This document shows positions 1 to 9,612 of a stretch of DNA of 64,000 bases, one piece after another (the first letter of the stretch is position 1; each line of letters starts with the position of its first letter). This DNA is from Adiantum capillus-veneris. Taxonomy: Eukaryota; Streptophyta; Polypodiopsida; Polypodiales; Pteridaceae. The position numbers and the translations under genes are program-made. Location of the stretch: the NCBI GenBank assembly GCA_014529385.2, contig CM043944.1:74117384-74181383 (forward strand), written 5' to 3'. The notes under the pieces are model-generated. The model was not told where the DNA came from and did not search any database. It saw nothing but the letters and a program-made list of their open reading frames with translations.

Positions 1-493
1 ATGCTCTTTCCCCTTATTATGCATGGCGTCTCCGTTTCCTGCGAAGGGGCGGCAATTGACCTTTTAATCCTCTTAGACTCTTCATTTATTCCGCTGCATT
101 TGTAAATTGCTGGCAGGGCTGAAACCGCGGAACCGCCAACGTCAAGGCGAGATTACATTGGTCCAGTCCCCGCCCAGTGGAAGCATCCACTCAGATAGCA
201 TGACCCCTAATGCAATCAAGAAACCTTTTTTTAAATCTTTTTATGTATCTTTTGTACCTCTGCTGTATTTGCTGACTCAAAGTTTTATGAGCATTGGAAT
301 CATCTAAATTCTTTTCCATGCCTTACAGCTAGCTGCGGCTTACTCAAGATGGGATGAGAGCCTTATGGCTCTAGGATACTCTGCACAAAATTTCTCCCCC
401 TCTGTAATTGTCCAGGGTTTGCTCCTTTGCATTAGCGACCCTGTCTTTCACTCCACTCTGCTCGAACTTGATGGCGCCATCCCTTCTCAGTAG
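1..493. other. no recognisable feature
   Basis: I see no convincing gene, repeat boundary or element terminus here. A 66-codon open frame at 107-307 has no family resemblance and its composition is not clearly coding. The stretch probably belongs with the decayed coding region that starts at about 494. Confidence 0.4.
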
Positions 494-1818
494 GATGAAG
501 ATACCACAATCCTATCCACTCTTGACCTTCTCGCATGGGAAAAACCACCTGCTGTGATTACCCGCCTACGTGATTTGGCGGCAAATTTGCCCGCAATTAT
601 TGACGCAGATGAGCATGAGCGGAAAGAGTAGCTCAAGCATGCACCAAATTTGATGCGACGATTCATGGAGAGTAATGGAAAGCGGCTGCAAAACGACCCA
701 CTAACCCGACAACGAAAAAGACATTTACTTAATGGTTTTTTAGAGATCATCACAACACCTCCAACCGCTACAGGAAGCTCACTCTTACCTATGGATCTTG
801 ACAAAGAGGACCAGATGCTTGCAAACAAAGACTTCACTATTGCCACACCGATCCCTTCATCTCGAGCCGGTTTTTGTGTAAAGCTCACCACGAAGCTTAG
901 TCCTTCGGTAATTTTACTTTACTTGCTCCCCTCCCCGAGAATCTTCTCCATACTCTACTTAATGATCATGATAAGACTGCGATCAAGCAAGGTCTTATGC
1001 AGATTCTTGAGGGCAATAACTCCAACCTCTTTGAAAACACTATAATTGCCACCCCCTTCTCTATGTCATTTTTTGAACCACGCCGATATAATGCAACTTT
1101 TGGTTGCATGGTCGGGGTTAAGGGTGTCATCTCTACCACAAACTGAGATACTAATTATACTACACAAGTATGGAATGTGCAGCGACCTTTTCTTAAGTGC
1201 GGTTGCGAGCATATTAGACAAGGGGATCATTGCCGGGACAACAATGTTTTGTGGTTTGATCATGCTTTATGGTTGGTTCTCAATCAACTACCTCGCTTCT
1301 TCCCAGTCTCAAACAGTAAATGGTCTACTATTTCCTTTATGAGTTGGGTCACTAAAGAAGCCCAAGAAGTGATTAAAGCTCTCCTCCTCCATGTATTCTA
1401 CAGGCAAAAGCTAAAAGATGATATCACTCATTCTATTTTGTTTAGCCACAAAGCACCTTCTTGCAGTTCATCCTCGAAAGTGGATACTTTTGTGAATGTG
1501 GAAGATGCTCCAATTTTGAAGGCATCCCATGATACTCGTCCGGCCAAAAAAGTGCATGGAGAAGGGAATCAAACCGCACGCGGAAGAGGAAGGAACTTCC
1601 GCTCTCAACGCTCAAATACCTCTACTACACCTCCAAGATGGAAGACAGCCTCACCAGCCAACTCCACCGCTAGTAGCCACACCCCTCAAAACCCCACCCC
1701 CACTTTCCCACCATTCTTTGCACAAGCTTCTGCCCCACCTCCCATCCCAACTCCAAAAACCAAAACCGCCTTCACCCAGGCATGCGTAACTAGTGCTAAA
1801 TCCCTCCTTTATGATTGA
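494..1818 (+). pseudogene. decayed coding region of unknown family, RG-rich and proline-rich tail
   Basis: A coding-like frame can be followed from about 494 to 1045, interrupted by one TAG near 630. It continues in a shifted frame from about 950 to the stop at 1816-1818, interrupted by one TGA near 1144. The first part is charged and helical. The second part ends in an Arg/Gly stretch (TARGRGRNFRSQRSN) followed by a Ser/Thr/Pro-rich tail of about 60 residues, which resembles a nucleic-acid-binding protein such as a gag nucleocapsid or a LINE ORF1. I see no CCHC knuckle, protease or polymerase motif, so the family is not assigned. Stops and a frameshift mean it is not functional as it stands. 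Confidence 0.4.
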
Positions 1819-2289
1819 TGTAGGTTTCCAAAGATGTGCATGGACGCTTTCGGTTTATCCCCAAGAGCAAGGCGAAGGGAACCTTTGTACCCCTTCATTC
1901 TGTCAACCCCTTGCTTGATATCAAAAATCTCACCTCTTTCTTTAGATTGTTTATCTTCGAGCTTGACATTTCCATCACTCCCCTATGGGATGAATGCATT
2001 TTCAGTTGGGATTTTGATCCCCCTTTGAAAGTAACACTCTGTAATGCGAAGGAATTTTTCACCTCTCTCAACCCCATGAATGCTTTTGTAAGTTGGAAAT
2101 CACCGCACAACACGTAATTTCCACGAATTTTTGTTATTTTATGAGTACCTGTCTCGCTCACCTCTGTGTCATGGTCTTGGTCACATACCAACTAAGCCAC
2201 CGAACTTCATAGAATCTTTTGAGGAGCTGAATCAAGCACTCTTATATCTCATAAAATCTGGTTGCATCACTCTACCTTCTGACCTAACA
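1819..2289 (+). pseudogene. continuation of the unidentified coding-like region
   Basis: From about 1836 to 2117 a frame reads as plausible protein (basic start KSKAKGTFVPLHSVNPL, then an aromatic-rich segment). It may continue the previous pseudogene in another frame. The sequence stops resembling it before 2290, where homology to the D-family integrase begins abruptly. No motif identifies it. Confidence 0.3.
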
Positions 2290-2726
2290 CATGGAGATGA
2301 TGTAGGCACAAAGTTCTATTCTATCTCTCATGTCAAAGGTAACAATGTCTGCATGACTAATTCCCTTGAATTGTTCTTGAAAGATCTTTATGAAGGTGAT
2401 TGTCTTTCTATTGGAAGCTACTTGAGTACTCTAACAAAACAGGATGATTGGTCTGAACAAGAACTCAAGAGGATACGCAAGAAATCATATGGGTACTTTT
2501 TAAGGGATGGTTACTTGTGGAAGCGTCCTAAACAAAAGGGTGCTACACCACAACGGGTTATATGTAAAAAAGAGACTCAAGTAAAGCTCATGCAAGAGTT
2601 TCATGAGAGTCTATGTGCTGGACATAGGGGTGTATGGGAAACCTTCTCCAATTTGAAAGAAAAATACTGGTGGAAGGGTATGTATAAAGATGTATCTCAG
2701 TTGTAGAGTCATGTGTAACATTTCAA
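2290..2726 (+). pseudogene. D' integrase N-terminal (HHCC-type) domain, frameshifted
   Basis: The translation matches the spacer and zinc-binding domain of the D integrase, including FHESLCAGHRG with two His ligands and the KYWWKGMYKD segment before the Cys pair. Just after DVSQ, one T is missing relative to D (about 2702). This shifts the frame and creates a TAG at 2704-2706; the other frame resumes at VESCVTFQM. The Cys pair reads CVTF instead of CxxC, so the last zinc ligand is absent, exactly as in the D copy. Non-functional remnant. Confidence 0.85.
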
Positions 2727-3818
2727 ATGTATTCAAATGTTCGACATCGTGATGGATTGCACCCTACATATCCACTAGCCATGCACTATAAATGGGTTGT
2801 GGATCTAGTCACAATGCCTTTAGGACTCTGGAAGATGAGATACTTGGTTCTTGCACGAGAGGACCTAGCTAACCAGGTTGAAGGAAGAGAGTTAAGAGCT
2901 AAAACTACAGAAGCTGTTTGCAAATTCATTCTTGATGAGGTGATTTGCCGTTATGGTTGTGTGGGAAAATTCACTGCAGATAGAGGTGAGTTGGATGCTG
3001 AGGAAGCAAGGGAGTTATTTACCAGATTAGGAATCAAGCTTTCTCTTACCACAACTTACAACCCTGAAGGCAATGGAAAGAGTGAAAGAGGGCCTCCTCC
3101 TATTATCAAAGATTTGGCTAAGGCTTGCGAAGGAAGAGTTGGTGAGTGGCCAAAATTGTTACCATATGCTTTATGGGCTAATCGTACAACACATAGCTCG
3201 GGAATTGGCTACATGCCTGCGGAGCTAATGTATGGTCAAAAGCCAGTGATGCCGATTGAAGATAAAATTCCCACATAGAATGCACTACCTTGGCAAGAGA
3301 GGTTTAGCAGGGAAGATCTCCTTGCATTGCGCATAAGGAAACTAGAGAGAAGACCTGTAGACATTGAGGCTGCAAAAGAACGACTAAAAAATGCAAGGTT
3401 GAAAAACAAGGACTACTTTGATAAGCGACATCGACTCAGGAGCAAAGAAATTGACAAAGGTGATTGGGTTTTAGTGTATGATAGTAGCCTTGATAACCAG
3501 CACACAGTCATGCGTAAGTTCTCAAAAAGATGGTTTGGACCATATGTCGTAAAGCATGTGCATGAAAATGTTACTTACAGCTTGTCTGAACTAGATGGTA
3601 CAAAAGTAAAGATTCCCATTGCAGTTAAAAGGATCAAAATGTTTAAGAGAAGAGGTGACAATGATCCAAAAAATGTTGACGAGGAGGAAGATCAAAACAC
3701 ATGTGAAGATGCATCTTTGGAATCATCCAGTGAAGAAGAAAGCAAGGAAGATATACAAGAGGACTGATCTTACAACAAAGAGAAAAGGTGGCACATACCG
3801 GAGGATGTGCAGGTTTAG
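2727..3818 (+). pseudogene. D' integrase catalytic core and C-terminal domain, nonsense-mutated
   Basis: The DDE catalytic triad is visible: D in KWVVDLVTMP, D in TADRGELDAEEA, E in GNGKSERG. The core runs to a TAG at 3276-3278 that replaces the TGG (Trp) of the D copy. The same frame then continues through a GPY/F-type C-terminal domain (RWFGPYVVKHV) to a Glu/Ser-rich acidic tail, with a further TGA at 3765-3767. The natural stop is TAG at 3816-3818, after WHIPEDVQV. There is no chromodomain; the tail is acidic. Apart from the two nonsense changes the frame is open, so decay is moderate. Confidence 0.9.
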
Positions 3819-3828
3819 AGGGGGTGGA
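3817..3828 (+). other. polypurine tract of D'
   Basis: AGAGGGGGTGGA lies directly before the LTR start TGTCGTG. The same 12 bases precede the 3' LTR of D at 53665-53676 (minus strand). It is the expected primer for plus-strand DNA synthesis. Confidence 0.9.
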
Positions 3829-4654
3829 TGTCGTGCTGTGACGCGTACATAGTGAGAACACATGCTACAAGATCTATCTTGTAACTTTTTAGATACATAA
3901 TTATATTTCCTATAATGTACATATGCATATGTAAGTATAACAATAAGCTTTCTATCTCATCCTATTATTTATCTCAAGGATAACGTATTCTTACTTTACC
4001 CCCATCAAAAAGTACTATGGGAAAAGCGTCATTAGCTCCGCCTCTTTAACTTGGGGCAAAAAACATTGATTCTTTCTTTCTACCATCTCATTATTATCTC
4101 ACACTCTATCTAGATCCTATATCTAGGGTAATTTCCAATCTATATATATTCTATGTATTTTTTATATTTTTCTTATATTTTTTTTTAAATAGCTACTAGG
4201 AGGGAATCAAATCCTAGTGGGACACTAGGTGGCATGATTTCAAAGATACATTTATTTTAATGCATTATTGCAAACATGATTACAAAACTTTTTCAAGGAG
4301 CAATGTCATGCTTTCATATGGCATGAGGTGTCCATTGGAATCAAATAAAAGTCTAGGCTAAGGGGACCACAAGAAGACTTTTGCTGCCAAAATTGTACCC
4401 TATTTTGATGATTTTTTACACAAGGTTCCAATCCAAACTGGAAAATGCATATAAAAAGGAAGTCGTAGGTAATGAGCTGAAGTTTCTGCCCATATTTTTA
4501 CTTTTTTATTTGGAGCCACGGTTGAGGAGATATGATCAAAATACTGGACCCCAGTCTGCCCACATCATGCAGGGACAACTCATTTCCAACTTTTCCAGTT
4601 TCTGTTCACACTGGCTCTTCTCTTCTTGTGTAACCCCTTGGGGGTTCCCTTCAC

Positions 4655-4664
4655 CTATAAAAGG
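4655..4664 (+). promoter_or_regulatory. TATA box of the D' LTR
   Basis: CTATAAAAGG inside the LTR, about 825 bp from its left end. D has CCTATAAAAAGGG at the matching place. Transcription is expected to start about 30 bp downstream, which puts the LTR ORFs at 5231-5658 in the transcribed leader. Confidence 0.6.
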
Positions 4665-5001
4665 GGACCTCTTCTTCCTTGAAAACCACTCAAGCATTCA
4701 AGCCATTGATGAGAGGAATTCATGAGGGAGTGAGTAGTAATGTCAAATTGTACTTAGCCATTAACATAAGCCTAAACCTACACTTTCTTCTAGAGGAATA
4801 CTAGCCATTCTTGCACACTATCCTTGGAAGATCAGCTCTAATCAAAGAAGGTCTTGGACTTGGCGTATCAATCAACGTTGAATTCTCCCCTCTTCTTTTC
4901 TCTCCATCAAGAATGGTGCCGAAGGGTTTGTCAAGTAAGATGTGTTCGACATTGATGTTTTCTTGATTTCTTGTTGTTTTCTTTTTCATCTCTAATCCAA
5001 C

Positions 5002-5020
5002 ATATATATATATATATATA
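5002..5020. repeat. (TA)n microsatellite in LTR
   Basis: Uninterrupted AT/TA dinucleotide run of about 19 bp within the D' LTR; not seen at this place in the D LTRs. Confidence 0.9.
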
Positions 5021-5230
5021 ATCTCATCTCCTTAACCAAACCTATCTCTCTCACTCTTAGCAATTCATCCTCTCTACAAATTTTAGGTTCTCCTTGCTAC
5101 AGGTACGTCTCTCCCTGCAGTATCCTTATTGCCTACGGGCAAGAATAGGGCTTGGGAGGGAAACTCTCTTCTCTTCTCTTCCCTTCTCTTCTCTCATGTC
5201 AACATTTTTCACATACTAGAGTTATCCTAC

Positions 5231-5449
5231 ATGAATAATCCACATGATGATAATTTCTATCGCTTTCACTCTGTACGATCTATTAGAACTAACATATGAA
5301 TTATCCATAAAATACACTTTCAACAACGTATAGTGTTTCTCTTTGGCCCAGAAAGGCTCAATGAAATACTTCTATCACCGGATCCCATCATACTACCTCT
5401 CATAGACTATAACTTTTCTTTTGATGTAAGCGTAGTTATCTTGCTATGA
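5231..5449 (+). pseudogene. LTR ORF1 of the D family (copy with one stop)
   Basis: A 73-codon frame starts at ATG 5231 and ends at TGA 5447-5449, with one internal TGA in the middle. It matches the intact 75-codon ORF1 in D's 3' LTR (52124-51900), including FHSV-SIR-NI, KIHFQQRIVFLFG and PDPIILPLIDYNFSFDV. In the second half I count about 6 amino-acid-changing and 15 silent codon differences between the copies, which suggests past selection on protein. The stop TGA overlaps the ATG of ORF2 (ATGA). No known domain is recognised. A former function for the encoded peptide is inference. Confidence 0.55.
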
Positions 5450-5658
5450 ACCAAGAGGATTTGTACACAAAATTAATCCCAATCACTAGACAAAATATAT
5501 ATATTATGGTAAGCACAAAACTACAATTCCAAAGAACAATTCGTAGCCTATTCAGTCAGTCAAGATTGAATGCCATTAACTCATATATTAACCCTTTCAT
5601 ATTACCCATGATACGATATGACCATAGCCTTGATGTTTTCATCTTTGTGTTGTTTTGA
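5446..5658 (+). CDS. LTR ORF2 of the D family, 70 codons, unknown function
   Basis: Open frame from ATG 5446 to TGA 5656-5658, overlapping the ORF1 stop by ATGA. The protein shares 59 of 70 residues with the copy in D's 3' LTR (51903 downward). By hand alignment about 20 further codons differ silently, so amino-acid changes are under-represented. The C-terminal half (FQR-IRSLF-RLN-INPFILPMIRYD-LDVFIFVLF) resembles the C-terminal half of ORF1, as if the two arose by tandem duplication. There is no signal peptide or known domain; the last residues are hydrophobic. It would be read from the LTR transcript downstream of the TATA box at 4655. Whether it is translated is unknown. Confidence 0.5.
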   Translation: MNQEDLYTKLIPITRQNIYIMVSTKLQFQRTIRSLFSQSRLNAINSYINPFILPMIRYDHSLDVFIFVLF

Positions 5659-5858
5659 TATTCTCTTTTGTGTTCTTTCTTTGTGTGTGTGAGTGCAAGA
5701 GAGAAAAAGTGGGACTTCTTTGATTGCACTTCCTTCCAAACCCTAGTCTTCATGGCATCTATGGTTTAACTCCTTCATATAGTTTTTTGGACTTCTCTCA
5801 CAAACTCTCGCAGCCATAAGCCCGATGCTTTCCTGGCAAGACCGCAAATTTATCGACA

Positions 5859-6100
5859 AGGTATATCGACGCGGTGTATGCCCATCGAAATGCACGTGAA
5901 AAGGTACGACACATTGAAATGTTGCACGTCAAAAAGCACGTAACATGTTGTAGAGATTGATGACAATTTTTAACAAATGAGTGAATATCACTCATCATGG
6001 TTGGCCAAAATACGCCAAGTCTCAAGATCTGTTGCATAGTTTGGTCTTCCGCAAAGTGAAGTCCTACTATGGTAATGTGTGCTTGATTTAGATATTGGGT
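5859..6100 (-). pseudogene. A integrase zinc-binding domain, truncated
   Basis: The segment MQQILRLGVFWPTMMSDI followed by SFVKNCHQ is the classical pre-catalytic integrase motif (R-G-F-W-P...D...F-V-K-x-C-x-x-C-Q), with the second Cys region changed. Reading continues toward low coordinates until the D' LTR end at 5858, beyond which A is lost. The catalytic core is therefore not present next to this fragment. Confidence 0.75.
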
Positions 6101-6315
6101 TTTCTCCTTGGGATTAATACACCAAAGAAATATCGATTTCTTTTGTATAGTCTTCTAGCTAACTGCTACATAGCCGATTGCCCAATTTTATCTTGGTGTA
6201 ATAGAAAGTGGTATTTAAGAATCCATTTGAGCTGAGATCATCAATGAGACCATATTTTCTGACCAACAAAGTATCATTTCTACGGAGAACAGATATGCAT
6301 CTAGTAGACCATTGT

Positions 6316-6720
6316 CTACCCCTTTTGGTGTTTCTCTTGAAAAAATCCTTGATAAATGATCTGCTCTTTGGTGTGTGTGCCCCTTTTTACAACTACAAAG
6401 AAATCAAATTCTAAAAGAATGATGAACCATCTCACTATTCTTGTTGTGTTGCACGGCTTATTGACTAAGTATAATAAAGCTTGGTGGTCCACAAAGAACA
6501 CAATTTTTTTGGCTAATAGGTAATGTCTATACTTTTTTACGCCATAGATCATCCCCAATCCTTCCCTTTCAGTAGTTGTATAATTCCTCTCTGCCACATT
6601 CAACTATCTACTAGCATAAAAAATAGGAAAATCGTTTTTTCGTCTCCTGGTTGAGCTAATATACATCCAATGAAAAAAATGGAAGCATCAACATGTATAT
6701 GGAATATCTTATTCCAATAT
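6316..6720 (-). pseudogene. A RNase H domain, frameshifted
   Basis: Minus-strand frames give VAERNYTTTEREGLGMIYGVKKYRHYL with the conserved E, then FFVDHQALLYLVNKP with the D of the DH(Q)AL motif. The preceding frame supplies IFHIHVDASIFFIGCILAQ with the first catalytic Asp. The domain is split by a stop after position 6600 and lacks a clean C-terminal part. No second (archaeal-type) RNase H follows, unlike in element C. Confidence 0.82.
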
Positions 6721-7187
6721 GGTGCTTTCAATATTGGGGCTAAAGTGAGATCTTGTTTAAGCTTCATGAAGGATTCTTCACACTCATCAGTCCATTCAAA
6801 GAGTGTAATCAGGCCATACATGGGTTTTGCGATTATAGCATACATGTAGATGAATCGTCGGTAGTATCCACAATGTCCCCTGAAATCTTGAACCCCTTTG
6901 ATAATTGTTGGTCTAGGCAATTTGGAAATAACATGAATAAACTTTAATGTGTCACTATGCCATTTTTAGACACTATATGTCCAAGAACTTTTCCTTGTCT
7001 GCCCATAAAGGTGCACTTTTTAGGATTTAAGCAAATCCTATAAAGTCTACATTTTTTGAATACCTTTTTGAGATGGTCAAAATGATTAGGTGGGATTGAT
7101 GAATGTACACATAAATCATCCGTATATACTTCCAATAAATTCATAAGATATTCTTTGAAATCATGGCTATCAATCTTTGAAAGGTGG
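6720..7187 (-). pseudogene. A reverse transcriptase, palm and thumb part
   Basis: Contains the polymerase box LLEVYTDDLCVHSS (YTDD, both Asp present) and the following LNPKKCTF-G-KVLGHIVSKNGI segment. Then comes the thumb/connection motif (VQDFRGHCGYYRRFI) and the ECEESFMKLKQDLT-APIL segment. A frame change lies between the G1 boundary and the YTDD box. The upstream half of the same gene is at 13601-14309, separated by G1. Confidence 0.88.
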
Positions 7188-8006
7188 TGATGGGGGCTTT
7201 TCAAAAGCCTAGCTCACATACCCCTCTTCTCTCGTCCCCACCCCATGAAAACCCCCTCTTAGGGAGGGAGTGATAAAAGGCATTGGAAAAAGTAAGAAAA
7301 AATAAAGTATGATTATGTAAATATATGAGAAAGGTAAAATAGGCCACCTCATGCCTGCGGGGCAGCCCATCCCCACCTTGCCTCCTTTTTCTTCACTGTT
7401 GCCCCGCCGGGTGTCCCTTTTCCTCTCCTCCACTCAAAAGTTCAACCCCCTCTCTCTTCCCCTTGTCCTTTCTCCTTTCTCTCTCCCTTGAAGCTACCCC
7501 ACCCCCTGTCCTTACCAATAATGCACCCTAACTCACATGCCACCTCTCCTATCTTCCAAAACAGTATACCCCACCCCCCCTTTTCTCTCTCCTATACTCT
7601 CCCATGATCCAAATACCCCCCTCTCTCTCTAAAATTCAAAATCTCTCTTGTCTTGTAGCCAGATGGCCTCCCCCACACTCACACACACTCAGTTTCACTG
7701 AAAAAGGTGCCCACAGACCCATCCCCACCCAGTGGTTACCTGATTTTCTTGTGTTCACACACATCTGCACACAAATTCACCTCTTAACACACTCCCCTCT
7801 CTCCCCTCTTGTAATTACTTTATTCTCCATGTCACCTCTCACTTTTTTTCATCAACCCATCTCTCTCTCTCTTAGTCTCTCTCTCATGAGACTGCTGTTC
7901 TGGCACATATACACAAAGCCAGACAAGTGGGACCCACAGTCACATGGTTTGTGTAGATAATGATTTCTTCATTTCTAAATTCTAGAATTTCTCCCCCCTC
8001 CTACCC

Positions 8007-8014
8007 TATATAAA
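8007..8014 (+). promoter_or_regulatory. TATA box, G1 5' LTR
   Basis: TATATAAA in the context CCCTATATAAAGAGG, followed after about 25-30 bp by a CA-rich likely start region. The same box is at 12885-12892 in the 3' LTR. Confidence 0.75.
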
Positions 8015-8319
8015 GAGGGGTCACTATCACACTAAACACACACAACATCACCAAAGAACACACTATGCACTGTGTGTGCCTAGTGCACACACACACACAC
8101 ACCCACACCATCACCATCACCGCAATCACCATGCTTGTCTTGAGCGTGACCTCTACACCCTTGGCTATGGAAGATGAAGGGCAACTAAATGAAGGATGAT
8201 GGCCATAATCCTCGTGCGAGTCTTCGCCATCAACTCCCACCTATCCTCCATGTGCTCTACCACTCTCTCCCTTCTCATTCCCCTACCCTATGCTCCCCAT
8301 TTCATCACCTTATTCTCTA

Positions 8320-8325
8320 AATAAA
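8320..8325 (+). promoter_or_regulatory. polyadenylation signal, G1 5' LTR
   Basis: AATAAA about 310 bp after the TATA box, followed by a GT-rich stretch. The same signal at 13196-13201 would end transcripts in the 3' LTR, so the R region is roughly 8040-8345. Confidence 0.6.
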
Positions 8326-8492
8326 GCTTGAGGTTTTGTGAGTATGTTTTCTTGCAATGTTTTGCCCATGTGAGGTGTGAGGAATCACCACCTAGTCTTG
8401 TGTTTGGAGTGAGCTTGTGTATGTGTGAAGGGTGTGCAGATTCGCCATCCTTTTGTGGTGCCTAAGTACTAAGCCGCTATACCCCCTCCCTC

Positions 8493-8500
8493 ACTCTCTC

Positions 8501-8541
<41 letters not shown>
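8493..8541. repeat. (CT)n microsatellite in G1 LTR
   Basis: About 45 bp of CT repeats interrupted by CAC. The 3' LTR copy at 13369-13384 has only a short run, which accounts for most of the LTR length difference. Confidence 0.9.
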
Positions 8542-8543
<2 letters not shown>

Positions 8544-8756
8544 TGATCTCATTCCCTTTCCTCTTCATCATTACTCCCAAGCATCCATCTCTCTTGGATG
8601 AAAACTTTGTTATGGTGGTGTGTTGTTTGCGTCCTAGCCGCTGAAGCTAGGTGGTGCCCCCTCTTTGCTTTACCATGACAGGCTCAAGGCGCGCCATTCG
8701 GTCCCCGGTGTTTTAGAGGCCGTCGGGGGTTCGGGGTTCGCTTTGCTCCTGTCATT

Positions 8757-8774
8757 TGGTGCCCCCACTGAGGA
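8757..8774 (+). promoter_or_regulatory. G1 primer-binding site
   Basis: TGGTGCCCCCACTGAGGA lies two bases after the LTR end. It is very close to the primer sites of C (TGGCGCCCCCACGGAG) and E (TGGTGCCCCCACAGAGG). The first eight bases differ by one from the complement of the plant tRNA-Lys(CUU) 3' end (GGGCGCCA); the tRNA assignment is tentative. Confidence 0.75.
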
Positions 8775-9612
8775 TCTTTTCATGAAACCCTTCAGTTTAC
8801 AAGACTGAAACCCCTAAACTATTGTGAATGGATGAATGGCTAGCAGGATTTGCTAATTGGACGACAGAAGAAGAAGAGCTCCAAGCACAACTAGACGAAC
8901 TCCGCATCTCCATCGAAGCTCGAGTGCTAGGCATAACGGTAATCGATTTGCAGTGGGAGAGTCAACCAACACACCAAACCCAGTGGATATACATAGGCCA
9001 AGTGCCAAGAAGAAGAAGGAGAAGGTCGAAACCATGTCCGCAACCTACAGCCAACCCACAACAACAAAATGGAAGGAGCTCTATACAATAGAGAATCAAC
9101 ACTATTCTACTTTGAGAATCGGGTAACTCAAGTCACCGAGGTAATTATCACAGTCAGTTTTCAAGTCGCACCTGATGCTGCAGCACAGATAACGGAATCA
9201 TTGGCTCACACTCTCACTAGAGAAACTAGCGATCTACTGAGTTTGTTTCAGGAAAGAAATCCACCCTCTCCCACAAGCTTGGACAGTGACTAAGCACCTC
9301 TAAGCTTCACATGAATCAATGCAACCTCCCTCAAGACAGATCACACATACCAACACCTGTACGCTCAATCAAGGTAATACTGGATTTGAAGGCTCACTAC
9401 CAACACGTCATTGACACCATGCCGGGTGGGGAGCGGCTTTTTGAGGTTCTGGCATCAGATCAGCCATTTGTCTTACCTTTGGTACAAGGCAATGTACCGT
9501 TTGAAGTTTTAATCTATGTCCTAGTATAAGAGGGTATACACGCCTCCTTGTAAAGAAGAAAAAAACTTTTGCAAGTTAAGTAGTGTGTCTTTCTAGCTCT
9601 CTCTCAGTAATC
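8775..9612 (+). other. G1 leader with short open frames
   Basis: 838 bp between primer site and gag start. The first ATG frame (8828-9091, 87 codons) begins with an acidic, helix-like stretch (WTTEEEELQAQLDELRISIE) and ends in an Arg run. Other frames (9069-9293 and 9420-9529) also read as plausible peptide. These may be the remains of an extra N-terminal ORF or of upstream ORFs that control gag translation. No family is recognised. Confidence 0.45.

Larger units (their letters stand above)
2290..5858 (+). mobile_element. D': 5'-truncated Ty3/Gypsy element, integrase plus 3' LTR
   Basis: This segment is collinear with the complete D element at 51494-61827 (other strand). It starts in the spacer between RNase H and integrase (GDDVGTKF) and runs through integrase, polypurine tract and a full 2030-bp LTR. 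Gag, protease, reverse transcriptase and RNase H are missing; the left break at about 2290 joins unrelated DNA. The right end, TATCGACA at 5851-5858, abuts element A inside A's integrase region. No target-site duplication can be tested because the 5' end is lost. The LTR is much more diverged from D's LTRs than D's two LTRs are from each other, so D' is an older or sister-subfamily copy. Confidence 0.85.
3829..5858 (+). repeat. LTR of D' (2030 bp)
   Basis: Starts TGTCGTGCTGTG after the polypurine tract and ends TATCGACA, giving the inverted ends TGTC/GACA also found in the D LTRs (TGTCGTG...CTTGACA). Landmarks shared with D are a TATA box, a CTACAGGTAC segment near 5098, a run of ATTGCCTA-GGGCAA near 5130, and two overlapping ORFs at 5231-5658. 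Confidence 0.88.
7188..8754 (+). repeat. G1 5' LTR (1567 bp)
   Basis: Begins TGATGGGGGC and ends GCTCCTGTCA. It is nearly identical to 12066-13596; the length difference is mostly a longer (CT)n run. It carries a TATA box, a polyadenylation signal and pyrimidine-rich U3 sequence. Confidence 0.95.

Noticed and set aside
7604-7960. 118-codon Ser/Leu/His-rich ORF in the G1 LTR, repeated at 12482-12838
   Set aside because: Identical in both LTRs because LTRs are copies. Composition follows the CT/CA-rich U3, upstream of the TATA box, so it would not be in the element transcript.
8757-8774. Primer-binding sites as fragments of tRNA genes
   Set aside because: Only the tRNA 3' complement is present, directly after an LTR end, with no clover-leaf or polymerase III boxes around.
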